In this document: piece by piece, positions 26,812 to 34,031 of the stretch
How the letters are laid out: every line of letters begins with the position of its first letter
Numbering within the stretch: the stretch's first letter is position 1
DNA from: Geochorda sp036562495
GTDB lineage: Bacteria; Bacillota; Limnochordia; Limnochordales; Geochordaceae
NCBI GenBank assembly: GCA_036562495.1
Contig: DATCKA010000070.1
Span: 111,054 to 175,053 of the forward strand
Reading direction: 5' to 3'
Length of the DNA: 64,000 nt
Translations under genes and position numbers: made by a program
The notes under the pieces: generated by a model
The model's input: the letters and a program-made list of their open reading frames with translations, nothing else
Database searches by the model: none
Told to the model about the DNA's origin: nothing

Positions 26812-26817
26812 ATTATA
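26812..26817 (-). promoter_or_regulatory. -10 box of the prkA leader
   Basis: TATAAT on the minus strand, about 300 bases before prkA. No good -35 hexamer is present at 17-18 bases (the sequence there is near CTGGCA), so it may need an activator or another sigma factor. Confidence 0.5.
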
Positions 26818-26879
26818 GGCGATGGTCGCCTCGCCTGCCAGGGGTTTCGCGAATGTATGCAGGGCGCACGGCCGGTTCG

Positions 26880-26908
26880 TTGCCGAGCCCTCGCCGCCCC
26901 CCTATAAT
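26880..26908 (+). promoter_or_regulatory. Promoter of the ccm operon
   Basis: TTGCCG (26880-26885), a 17-base spacer and a perfect TATAAT (26903-26908) precede ccmE. Predicted transcription starts near 26915, which fixes the ccmE start downstream of that point. The prkA leader promoter is on the opposite strand about 65 bases away, so the two operons diverge from one control region. Confidence 0.7.
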
Positions 26909-26969
26909 GGGGAGGACAAAGGCGTGGCCCCGGGCGGGGCGCGCCGGCACGGGGGAGCATGAGCCACAG

Positions 26970-27380
26970 GTGCGTCGCAGGGTTTGGGTGGGGCTGGCCG
27001 GCGTCGGCATCGCGGTCGCGCTCGGCTACTCGATCCTGATGGCCATCGATGCCGCGGGCGCCTACTACCTGACCATCCCCGAGGCCCAGGCGCGGGCCGC
27101 CGCCATGCAGGGACGCACGGTGCGGATCCAGGGTGTGGTGCAGAGCGGCTCCATCGAGTGGGAGATGACGCGCCTGGCGCTCTCCTTCGCCATCCACGAC
27201 GAGTCCGATCCGTCGAGCTCCCTGCAGGTGCGCTACCAGGGCACGCGCCCCGACGGGCTGGAGGACGGCCGCACGGTCATCGTGGAGGGGCGCCTGAGCC
27301 CCGACGGGCGTGCGGTGGAGGCCAGCACGCTGATGGTGCAGTGCCCTTCGCGGTACGAGGTGGACGTGTCCAAGCTCTGA
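26970..27380 (+). CDS. ccmE: Cytochrome c maturation protein CcmE, CxxxY variant
   Basis: CcmE is the membrane-anchored heme chaperone of system I cytochrome c maturation. The 136-residue product has one N-terminal membrane helix (about residues 6-27), then an OB-fold domain: GRTVRIQGVVQSGSIEW, then SSLQVRYQGTRPDGLEDGRTVIVEGRLSPDGRAVEASTLMVQCPSRYEV. The usual heme-binding HxxxY is replaced by Cys125-x3-Tyr129, the form described for some sulfate reducers and archaea. The GTG start is the only in-frame start after the promoter. Confidence 0.88.
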   Translation: MRRRVWVGLAGVGIAVALGYSILMAIDAAGAYYLTIPEAQARAAAMQGRTVRIQGVVQSGSIEWEMTRLALSFAIHDESDPSSSLQVRYQGTRPDGLEDGRTVIVEGRLSPDGRAVEASTLMVQCPSRYEVDVSKL

Positions 27381-27432
27381 AGGGATGACGGGCTCGGTCC
27401 CTCTCCAAGGCCCAACCGAGAGCGGGGAGAGC

Positions 27433-28323
27433 ATGCCTGGGCGTCTGCTGGCCATCGTGATTGTGGTCGCGATCCTGCTTGGGGCGGGTAGCGCCATCGC
27501 CGCCGATCCGTCGGGGGCAGGACAGCCCGACGTCGCCGTCTCCATGGAGCACCTGGTCATATCCCCGGGGAGTGGGGCGCCGGGCATGCTGGAGGTGCTC
27601 GACGTCCTGCGGCTGCACCCGGCGTCGTCCCAAGCCGGGACCATCCGCTTCTCGGTGCCGTTGCCGCAGGGGTACGAGGGCCTGCGCGTGCTGGCCGGCT
27701 TCCGGGAGGGGACGGTCCAGGCCGGTCCCGACCACGTCCAGGGCGAGGTCTCCTGGGATGCCGAAAGGACGAGCGAGGGCGGTCCGTCGGCCACCGTGGC
27801 CGTGGCGTACCGGGTGCCGCTGGCCTCCCTGCCTCATCCCTGGGTGTTGAGTCGTCCGTTCGCGATCGAGGCCTTCTTCTTGATGACGCACGCCGACCTC
27901 GAGACGGCCGTCGCGGGCGCCGAGGGGGCCGGTCCCGTCCAGCTGGAGGGCGAGAGCTACCAGGGATTCGTGCGCCAAGGGCTGCCGGCGGGTGAGCCGG
28001 TGTTGCTGGCCGTGCGGATGCGGCAGGGCTCGGCGGGCACGTCGTGGCCCTGGTGGGCCTGGGCGGGCCTCGCGGCGGGCCTGGCAGGGCTGGCGGGCGT
28101 CGTGGTATGGCGCTGGCGCGCGGGGAGCCGTCTCGGCACTCGCCGTCGGACGGTCGAGGCCCTGCTGGCACTCGACGCCGAGTACGCGGCGGGCTACCTG
28201 GAGACGGAGCGTTACCAGGCCTTGCGCCGCCAGCTCATGGAGCGGCTGGCCGACGAGGGCCGGCCCGCTTCCGGGGGACCGGCGGCAGCCCCATCGGCCC
28301 CAGGCGGTGCGGAGCGGCCGTGA
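27433..28323 (+). CDS. Ccm-operon membrane protein with CcmI-like cytoplasmic tail
   Basis: The 296-residue product starts with a signal peptide (MPGRLLAIVIVVAILLGAGSAIAA), followed by an extracytoplasmic domain of about 170 residues rich in beta structure. One membrane helix (SWPWWAWAGLAAGLAGLAGVVVWRW, about residues 198-222) leads to a cytoplasmic tail. The tail motif RTVEALLALDAEYAAGYLETERYQALRRQLMERL resembles the conserved coil of CcmI/CcmH-type and similar short cytochrome biogenesis proteins. It lies between ccmE and ccmA, and its stop overlaps the ccmA start. A role in heme or apocytochrome handling is inferred. Confidence 0.6.
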   Translation: MPGRLLAIVIVVAILLGAGSAIAADPSGAGQPDVAVSMEHLVISPGSGAPGMLEVLDVLRLHPASSQAGTIRFSVPLPQGYEGLRVLAGFREGTVQAGPDHVQGEVSWDAERTSEGGPSATVAVAYRVPLASLPHPWVLSRPFAIEAFFLMTHADLETAVAGAEGAGPVQLEGESYQGFVRQGLPAGEPVLLAVRMRQGSAGTSWPWWAWAGLAAGLAGLAGVVVWRWRAGSRLGTRRRTVEALLALDAEYAAGYLETERYQALRRQLMERLADEGRPASGGPAAAPSAPGGAERP

Positions 28324-29066
28324 TCCTGGCCGAGGGTGTCGTCAAGTCGTTCGGCGGGCGCCCGGTGCTGGACGGGTTGGACCTGACGGTGGAGCCCGGT
28401 GAGGCCGTGGCGCTCTTCGGCCCCAACGGCGCCGGCAAGAGCACGCTGGTGCGGGCGCTGGCCGGCCTGACTCGCATCGACCGAGGGCGGATCCTCATCG
28501 CGGGGGTGCCCGTGGACCGCTCCACCCCCGAGCTGCGTCGCCGAATCGGGCTGCTGGCACACCAGGGCTTCCTCTACGACAACCTGAGTGCCGAGGAGAA
28601 CCTCCACTTCTGGGCCCGCCTCTACGGCGTGCCCGACCGGGAGGCCCGCATCCGGGCCCTGCTGCGCCGGGTCGGCCTCTGGGCCTTCGCCTCGGATCCC
28701 GTGCGCACCTATTCCCGCGGAATGCTCCAGCGTCTGGCCCTCGCGCGGGTGCTGTTGCACGAGCCGGAGCTGTACCTGCTGGACGAGCCCTTCACGGGCC
28801 TGGACCGCTCGGGCGTGCGCCTCTTGCGGGAGATCCTGGCGGAGCTGGTGGCGGCCCGCCGGACGGTGGTGGTCGTCTCGCACCGACCCGACGAGGTGGT
28901 CGGCATCTGCCAGCGGTTTTGCGTGCTGACGGAGGGCCGGATCCGTCACGAGCTGCGCTCTCCACAGGCGGACGGGGCCGTCGACGGGGCGGCGCTGGTG
29001 CGCTCGCTGGAGGAGCTGGTGGAGCGGGCCAGCGCCTCCGGCGTCGGGGGGCGACGCGGCGCGTGA
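28320..29066 (+). CDS. ccmA: Heme exporter ATP-binding subunit CcmA
   Basis: CcmA is the ATPase of the CcmABCD complex, whose ATP hydrolysis releases holo-CcmE. Motifs are Walker A GPNGAGKSTL, Q-loop AHQGFLYDNLSAEENLHFWARLYGV, signature YSRGMLQRLALARVLL, Walker B LYLLDEPFTGLD and switch SHRPDE. The 248-residue product starts with GTG overlapping the previous stop, and overlaps ccmB by four bases. Confidence 0.93.
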   Translation: MILAEGVVKSFGGRPVLDGLDLTVEPGEAVALFGPNGAGKSTLVRALAGLTRIDRGRILIAGVPVDRSTPELRRRIGLLAHQGFLYDNLSAEENLHFWARLYGVPDREARIRALLRRVGLWAFASDPVRTYSRGMLQRLALARVLLHEPELYLLDEPFTGLDRSGVRLLREILAELVAARRTVVVVSHRPDEVVGICQRFCVLTEGRIRHELRSPQADGAVDGAALVRSLEELVERASASGVGGRRGA

Positions 29067-29740
29067 CCTTCTGGAGCCGCACCTACGCCATCTTCTGGAA
29101 GGATCTGCGCGCCGAGCTGCGCAGCCGCGAGACCGCCGGCACGACCGTGGTCTTCGCCTTGCTGGCGGTGCTCACGTTCAGCTTCGCCTTCGACCCGGCC
29201 GCCGGCCAGGCCCGGATGGTGGTGCCGGGGGTACTGTGGGTCACCGTCTTCTTCGCCGGCATGCTGGGCCTGGGGCGGTCCATGGCCACGGAGCGCGCCG
29301 CCGACGCCTTCTCGGGCCTCCTGGCGTCGCCCGCCGAGCCCGAGGAGGTGTACGCGGGCAAGTTCCTCGCCAACCTCCTCTTCACCGGCGTGGTGGAGCT
29401 GGTGGAGGTCCCGGTGCTGATGGCCCTCTTCCGGGGGAGCGTGGCGGGCCCGGTGCTCTGGCTGGTGGCGGTGCTGGCCCTGGGCACGGTGGGCTACGTG
29501 GCCATCGGGACGCTGCTGGCGGCGGTGGCCACCAGCGCACGTGCCAGCGAGCTGCTGCTGCCGCTGTTGCTCCTGCCGGTGGCCATCCCGGTGGCCATCG
29601 GTGCGGTGGAAGCGACCGCAGCCCTGATGGCCGGTGGGAGCCCGGAGGAGTGGATGCTGTGGGTGCGGCTCTTGGCGGTCTACGACGTCGTGATGCTGGC
29701 CTTGCCGCAGCTTTTGTTCAGGTACTTGCTCGAAGCGTGA
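29063..29740 (+). CDS. ccmB: Heme exporter membrane subunit CcmB
   Basis: The 225-residue CcmB has about six membrane helices. It starts with GTG (TFWSRTYAIFWKDLRAELRSRETAGTTVVFALLAVL), the usual cytoplasmic lead-in to the first helix, and contains ERAADAFSGLLASPAEPEEVYAGKFLANLLF, strongly typical of CcmB. It pairs with CcmA and CcmC. Confidence 0.93.
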   Translation: MTFWSRTYAIFWKDLRAELRSRETAGTTVVFALLAVLTFSFAFDPAAGQARMVVPGVLWVTVFFAGMLGLGRSMATERAADAFSGLLASPAEPEEVYAGKFLANLLFTGVVELVEVPVLMALFRGSVAGPVLWLVAVLALGTVGYVAIGTLLAAVATSARASELLLPLLLLPVAIPVAIGAVEATAALMAGGSPEEWMLWVRLLAVYDVVMLALPQLLFRYLLEA

Positions 29741-29750
29741 GGAGGGTGGG

Positions 29751-30446
29751 GTGAGCCGCGTGCCGATCGAGTCCAAGGGGCGTCGCCATGGGCTCTTCTT
29801 CGTCACGGCCGCTGCCATGGCCGTGGCCCTCTACCTGGTGCTGGTATGGGTGCCCAACGAGCGCACCATGGGCGTCGTCTCCCGCATCTTCTACTTCCAC
29901 GTGGCCTCGGCGTGGAATGCCTTCCTGGCCTTCTTCGTCGTGCTGGTGGCCAGCGTCGCCTACCTGTGGCGGCGGCAGATGGCCTGGGATACCCTTGCAG
30001 GCGCCTCGGCCGAGGTGGGGGTGCTCTTCACCTCCATCGCCCTGCTGACGGGGATGTTCTGGGCCCGGCCCATCTGGAACGTCTGGTGGACGTGGGACCC
30101 CCGGCTGACCACCACGCTGGTGCTGTGGTTCTTGTACGTGGGCTACCTGGTCCTGCGCTCGGCCATCCCGGGGGAGGAGCGCAGAGGCCGGGTGGCCGCC
30201 GTCTTCGGCATCGTCGCCTTCATCGACGTGCCCATCGTCTTCCTGTCGATCCGCTGGTGGCGGACCATCCACCCGCAGGTGCTGGCGCCCGGCGAGATCC
30301 GCATCGCCCCGGAGATGCTGCTGACCCTGCTGGTGAGCGTCGCGGCGTTTACGTTGCTCTACGCGCTGATGTGCAGCCTGGCGTATGCCACGGGGCGGAC
30401 CCGGGCCGAGCTGGATCGGCTCAAGGCTCGCCTGCGCGTGGGTTGA
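29751..30446 (+). CDS. ccmC: Heme exporter/handling protein CcmC
   Basis: CcmC loads heme onto CcmE at the outer face of the membrane. The 231-residue protein has about six helices and the diagnostic tryptophan-rich WWD motif ARPIWNVWWTWDPRLTTTLVLWFLYVGYLVLR, with conserved His in the preceding (RIFYFHVASAW) and following (RWWRTIHPQ) segments as heme ligands. The start is GTG, after GAGGAGGGTGGG, 10 bases past ccmB. Confidence 0.95.
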   Translation: MSRVPIESKGRRHGLFFVTAAAMAVALYLVLVWVPNERTMGVVSRIFYFHVASAWNAFLAFFVVLVASVAYLWRRQMAWDTLAGASAEVGVLFTSIALLTGMFWARPIWNVWWTWDPRLTTTLVLWFLYVGYLVLRSAIPGEERRGRVAAVFGIVAFIDVPIVFLSIRWWRTIHPQVLAPGEIRIAPEMLLTLLVSVAAFTLLYALMCSLAYATGRTRAELDRLKARLRVG

Positions 30447-30458
30447 GGGAGGGGAGGG

Positions 30459-30596
30459 GTGGCCGTGCTGTTCTTCCAGGTGGCCTACGTGCTCCTCTGG
30501 GCCTTGCTGCTGGGGTACGTCTTCTATCTCGGGCAGCGCCAGCATCGGCTGGAGCAGGAGCTCGGGCGGCTGCGGGAGGAGCTCGGACGCCGCTGA
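30459..30596 (+). CDS. ccmD: CcmD-like small membrane protein
   Basis: A 45-residue frame starting GTG after GGGAGGGGAGG. It has one membrane helix (VAYVLLWALLLGYVFYL, about residues 8-24) and a charged C-terminal coil (GQRQHRLEQELGRLREELGRR). CcmD is a small single-pass partner that helps release holo-CcmE from CcmABC. Position directly after ccmC and topology agree with that family, although sequence conservation in CcmD is low. Confidence 0.8.
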   Translation: MAVLFFQVAYVLLWALLLGYVFYLGQRQHRLEQELGRLREELGRR

Positions 30597-30663
30597 GCCG
30601 CCTCGGCCCTACCCCGCGGGCCCACCCCGTGGCGGCCCGTGCCGCCCGACGCATACTAAGCCC

Positions 30664-31020
30664 ATGGATGCCGCCCCGCCGAGGTGGTTGCAGGCGCTGG
30701 CCCTGCTGGCTCTAGCCAGCGTCTTGTCGCTGGCCCTGTGGGGCATCGGGCTGGCATTGCAGGGTGCCGCTGCCCGGCTGGTGCCGGAGCCGCAACCCCG
30801 CCAGCCCCAGCATGCCTACGTCGTCCGGGAGGTGGAGAGCGGCCGGTACCTCTTCTATACCGAGCTGCAGCTACGGCCGGGCGACCTCTTCATCGACGCC
30901 GCCGATGAGGTCTACCGCATCGAGCGGGTCGGCTTCAATACGGCCTGGGCCCGCCACCTGGGCCCTCAAGCCCAGGTGCTGGAGGCCGAGCGACGCGGCG
31001 CTCAGGCCGTCTCGCCCTGA
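30664..31020 (+). CDS. Membrane-anchored protein, SpoIIP N-region-like
   Basis: A 118-residue protein with an N-terminal membrane helix (LQALALLALASVLSLALWGIGLAL) and an external domain: HAYVVREVESGRYLFYTELQLRPGDLFIDAADEVYRIERVGFNTAWARHLG. The GDxFIDxxxxxYRIxRVxxxTAxAR pattern reminds me of a short module near the N-terminus of some clostridial SpoIIP-type proteins. That link is weak. It follows ccmD, so it may belong to the ccm operon. The 3' end overlaps yhaM by 19 bases. Confidence 0.55.
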   Translation: MDAAPPRWLQALALLALASVLSLALWGIGLALQGAAARLVPEPQPRQPQHAYVVREVESGRYLFYTELQLRPGDLFIDAADEVYRIERVGFNTAWARHLGPQAQVLEAERRGAQAVSP

Positions 31021-32003
31021 GACGCCTGGGCGAAGCCCGTGTAGGCCCGGATGCCCAGCCTCGGGTCGTACTCGCTCCAGCCGTCGCCGGCCCCGCCGCC
31101 GGAGCTCGCCCGCTCGTAGAGGCGCCGCACCTGGTTGAGCTTGGCGCTGGCGTCGTCGGCAAGGTAGACGATCCAGGCGTTCATGGTGCGGGGGAGCACC
31201 GGGGCCCCGTGCTCCAGGAGCCCGTGATGACTGAGGATGCAGTGCAGGAGCTCCTCCAGCAGATCCTCGGGGAAGCCCGGTACCTGACGCGCACGCTCTT
31301 CGACCCAGCGCGCCCCCAGGAAGACGTGCCCCAACAGCTCCCCGGGTCGCGTGTAGGAGAACCCGTGGCCCTGCTGCTCGAACTCCTGAAGCTTGCCGAC
31401 GTCATGCAGCAGCACCGCCGCCGTGACCAGGTCGGGGTCGGTGTACTCCGGGTGCAGGGCACAGAGGGCGCGGGCTACCTGCACCATCTCCAGCACGTGC
31501 TCCAGGAGCCCGCCCAGATAGGCGTGGTGCACCTCCTTGGCCGCCGCCGCACGGGCGAAGGCCTCCCGAGCCTCGCCCTGCGGCCCCAGCGCCAGCTTCA
31601 GCAGGTGCTGGAGGTAGGGGTTTTGCACGCCGTCGATGACGGCGTCGAGGCGCTCGAGCAGCTCGCGGACCGGAAAGCGCGACGCCGGCAGGAAGTCGCG
31701 GAGATCCACCCCGTCCTGGGCGGTGGCCACGCGCAGCTTGTGCACCCGGATCTGCAGGCGCCCGCGGAACTCCTCCACCGTGCCCATGACCTTGACGATG
31801 TCGCCGTTCTCGAAGGCCTCGTACAACTGCGCGGCATTATCCCAGGCCAGGGCCGGGAGCCAACCCGTCCGGTCGCCCAGTCGCAGGCGCAGGTAGCGGC
31901 GATTGTTGTCCGCGGTCGTGGCCAGCACCTTGTCCTGGGCGGCGAAGAAGTCCAGGATGGCGTCACCGCGCCGCAGCGAGCCGATCCACTGCTGCTTGGC
32001 CAT
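31002..32003 (-). CDS. yhaM: 3'-5' exoribonuclease YhaM family
   Basis: YhaM-type enzymes trim RNA 3' ends. The 333-residue product combines an N-terminal OB-fold (GWLPALAWDNAAQLYEAFENGDIVKVMGTVEEFRGRLQIRVHKLR) with a C-terminal HD phosphohydrolase domain: HHAYLGGLLEHVLEMVQVA, then VTAAVLLHDVGKLQEF (HD pair) and ILSHHGLLEHGAPVLP. The ATG has an AGGAGGAGACC box. It converges with the gene at 30664. Confidence 0.9.
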   Translation of the reverse strand: MAKQQWIGSLRRGDAILDFFAAQDKVLATTADNNRRYLRLRLGDRTGWLPALAWDNAAQLYEAFENGDIVKVMGTVEEFRGRLQIRVHKLRVATAQDGVDLRDFLPASRFPVRELLERLDAVIDGVQNPYLQHLLKLALGPQGEAREAFARAAAAKEVHHAYLGGLLEHVLEMVQVARALCALHPEYTDPDLVTAAVLLHDVGKLQEFEQQGHGFSYTRPGELLGHVFLGARWVEERARQVPGFPEDLLEELLHCILSHHGLLEHGAPVLPRTMNAWIVYLADDASAKLNQVRRLYERASSGGGAGDGWSEYDPRLGIRAYTGFAQASQGETA

Positions 32004-32021
32004 CGGTCTCCTCCTGGGCAG

Positions 32022-32050
32022 AGCCTACGGCCGGGTGCGACGCATGTCAA
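32022..32050 (-). promoter_or_regulatory. Promoter of yhaM
   Basis: On the minus strand, TTGACA (32045-32050), a 17-base spacer and TAGGCT (32022-32027). The -35 is perfect and the -10 weak. It lies close upstream of the yhaM ATG. Confidence 0.55.
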
Positions 32051-32124
32051 CGCCAGGATCCGCCACGCACGCAGCGAACTGGTCCTTCTGGACTCGAACG
32101 GGGAAGCTCGGGGGGCACGATGGC

Positions 32125-32589
32125 ATGGCAGCCAACGCCCTGTTCCGGCCGCGCCATGAGTCGATGATCTTCGGCGTCTGCGCGGGCCTGGGGCGCTACT
32201 TCGACGTAGAGCCGGTGCTGATCCGCCTGCTCTTCGTCCTGCTGGCCTTCGCGGGCGGCTTCGGCATCGTCGCGTACGTCGTGCTGGCCATCGTCATGCC
32301 CTCGGAGCGCTCGGTGGGCCGGGAGAGCCGCGAGGTCCTCCAAGAGAACGTGCAGGAGATCCGGGAGGCCGCCACCATCGCGGGCCAGGAGCTGACCGAG
32401 ACGCTGCGATCCGGCCGGGCCGCCGGACGTCGCCGTCACCTCCTGGGGATGGTCCTGGTGGTGCTGGGCGGGTTCCTGCTCATGGCCCAGTTGGGGCTCT
32501 TCTGGTGGGTGCGCTGGGAGCTCCTCTGGCCGCTGTTGTTGATGGGGCTCGGGATGCTACTCCTGCTGCGCCGGCCCGGGCGACCGTGA
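32125..32589 (+). CDS. PspC domain membrane protein
   Basis: The 154-residue product begins with a PspC domain: LFRPRHESMIFGVCAGLGRYFDVEPVLIRLLFVLLAFAGGFGIVAYVVLAIVMPSE. A charged amphipathic segment follows, then two C-terminal membrane helices resembling the LiaF-type domain (LLGMVLVVLGGFLLMAQLGLFWW, then LLWPLLLMGLGMLLLLRR). Such proteins are linked to envelope-stress responses. Start chosen at the ATG giving MAANALFRPR; the ribosome binding site is weak. Confidence 0.85.
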   Translation: MAANALFRPRHESMIFGVCAGLGRYFDVEPVLIRLLFVLLAFAGGFGIVAYVVLAIVMPSERSVGRESREVLQENVQEIREAATIAGQELTETLRSGRAAGRRRHLLGMVLVVLGGFLLMAQLGLFWWVRWELLWPLLLMGLGMLLLLRRPGRP

Positions 32590-32638
32590 GGAGGCCGGGT
32601 CGGGCGGCGGGGTGCCAGATAACCCTGAGGAGGAGGCG

Positions 32639-33826
32639 GTGCGCGTGGATCGCGTGACGATGGTGCCGCAAGTCGTCCTCATGGGCCCGGGGCCATCCCT
32701 GGTCCATCCCGCCACCCTTCGAGCGCTGGCCGCGCCGACGCTGGGCCATCTGGACCCGAGGTTCCTGGCCATCATGGACGAGACGGTCAATCGCCTGCGA
32801 GAGGTCTTCGAGACCACCAACCGGCTGACGTTGCCCGTCTCGGGCACCGGCACCGCCGGCATGGAGACGTCGCTGGCCAACGTATTGGAGCCCGGGGATC
32901 GGGTGGTCGTCGTGGTCGCCGGGTACTTCGGCCAGCGCATGGTGGAGATGGCCCGCCGCCTCGGCGCTGAGGTGGACGTCGTCGAGGTGGAGTGGGGGCG
33001 CGCCGCCGACGTGGAGGCGGTGGCGGCCGCCCTGCGCAAGGGCCGCGCGCCCAAGGCGGTGGCCCTGGTCCATGCCGAGACCTCGACGGGCGTGCTGCAG
33101 CCGTTGCGCGAGATCGCCGCGCAGGCCCACGAGGTGGGGGCCCTGGTGGTGGTGGACGCCGTCACCTCCCTGGGCGGCGTGCCCGTGGCGGTGGACGCCA
33201 CCGGCATCGACGTCTGCTACTCCGGCAGCCAGAAGTGCCTGAGCTGCCCGCCTGGCCTGGCGCCGGTGACGGTCTCGCCGCGAGCGCTGGAGGCCATGGA
33301 GCGCCGGCGCCATGACGTGTACTCGTGGTACCTGGACCTGCGGCTGGTGGCTCGGTACTGGGGCCAGGAGCGCTTCTACCACCATACGGCGCCCGTCAAC
33401 ATGATCTACGCCCTGCACCAGGCCCTGGGGCTGGTCCTCGAGGAGGGGCTGGCGGCTCGCTTCGAGCGGCATCGCCAGGTTTCGAGGGCGCTTTGGGCCG
33501 GCCTCGAGGCGATGGGCCTGCGGTTGGCGGTCGAGGAGCCGAGCCTGCGCATCCCGAGCCTGACCACGGTCTGGGTGCCCGAGGGCGTCGAGGACGCGCC
33601 GATCCGCCAGGCCCTGCTGCACGAGCATGGCATCGAGATCGGGGGCGGCCTGGGCTCGTGGAAGGGGCGGGTGTGGCGCATCGGGACCATGGGCGAGTCC
33701 GCCCGGATGCGCTACGTCATCCAGTTGCTGGGTGCCCTGGGGGCCCTGCTCCGGCGGGCAGGCGTCCGCGTCGACGTCGATGCGGCCCTGGCGGCGGCGA
33801 TGTCCGTCGGGCAACCGGCGACTTGA
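32639..33826 (+). CDS. Class V aminotransferase (alanine-glyoxylate/serine type)
   Basis: A PLP-dependent aminotransferase of about 395 residues. It begins MGPGPSLVHPATLRALAAPTLGHLDPRF, a signature of the alanine-glyoxylate / serine-pyruvate aminotransferase branch. PLP-site residues are in HAETSTGVLQPL, VVDAVTSLGG, and the Schiff-base Lys in YSGSQKCLSCPPGLAP. GTG codons at 32612, 32639 and 32645 compete as start; 32639 and 32645 are best placed after GAGGAGGAGG. Likely physiological role is photorespiration-like glyoxylate or serine metabolism, not certain. Confidence 0.88.
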   Translation: MRVDRVTMVPQVVLMGPGPSLVHPATLRALAAPTLGHLDPRFLAIMDETVNRLREVFETTNRLTLPVSGTGTAGMETSLANVLEPGDRVVVVVAGYFGQRMVEMARRLGAEVDVVEVEWGRAADVEAVAAALRKGRAPKAVALVHAETSTGVLQPLREIAAQAHEVGALVVVDAVTSLGGVPVAVDATGIDVCYSGSQKCLSCPPGLAPVTVSPRALEAMERRRHDVYSWYLDLRLVARYWGQERFYHHTAPVNMIYALHQALGLVLEEGLAARFERHRQVSRALWAGLEAMGLRLAVEEPSLRIPSLTTVWVPEGVEDAPIRQALLHEHGIEIGGGLGSWKGRVWRIGTMGESARMRYVIQLLGALGALLRRAGVRVDVDAALAAAMSVGQPAT

Positions 33827-33851
33827 CGCCGAGAGGACGTCCCCATAAAAT
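33823..33851 (+). promoter_or_regulatory. Promoter of the tRNA-Arg gene
   Basis: TTGACG (33823-33828), a 17-base spacer and TAAAAT (33846-33851). The -35 overlaps the stop codon of the aminotransferase gene. The tRNA starts 15 bases after the -10. Confidence 0.75.
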
Positions 33852-33865
33852 AGGGTCGCTGTGGC

Positions 33866-33941
33866 GCGCTCGTAGCTCAGGGGATAGAGCGTCGGCCTGC
33901 GGAGCCGAAGGCCGGGAGTTCAAATCTCCCCGAGCGCACCA
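33866..33941 (+). tRNA. tRNA-Arg (anticodon GCG), CCA encoded
   Basis: A complete cloverleaf is present: acceptor GCGCTCG with CGAGCGC, D-stem GCTC/GAGC, anticodon stem TCGGC/GCCGA with loop CTGCGGA, T-stem GGGAG/CTCCC with loop TTCAAAT, discriminator A and genome-encoded CCA. The anticodon at 33899-33901 is GCG, which reads CGC and CGU. Bacteria usually use ACG (inosine) for this box, so G34 is unusual. Confidence 0.93.
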
Positions 33942-33951
33942 CCCTTTTTTG
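33942..33951 (+). terminator. T-tract after tRNA-Arg
   Basis: CCC followed by six T residues immediately 3' of the tRNA CCA. The tRNA acceptor structure may act as the stem. It probably ends the tRNA transcript. Confidence 0.5.
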
Positions 33952-34031
33952 TTCCCATCGGCTCCTTCCCGAGCAGGCTGGACCGGGGGTGCAAGGAGGC
34001 CATCGCTTCCGCTCGACTCGATCAGCGGCCC

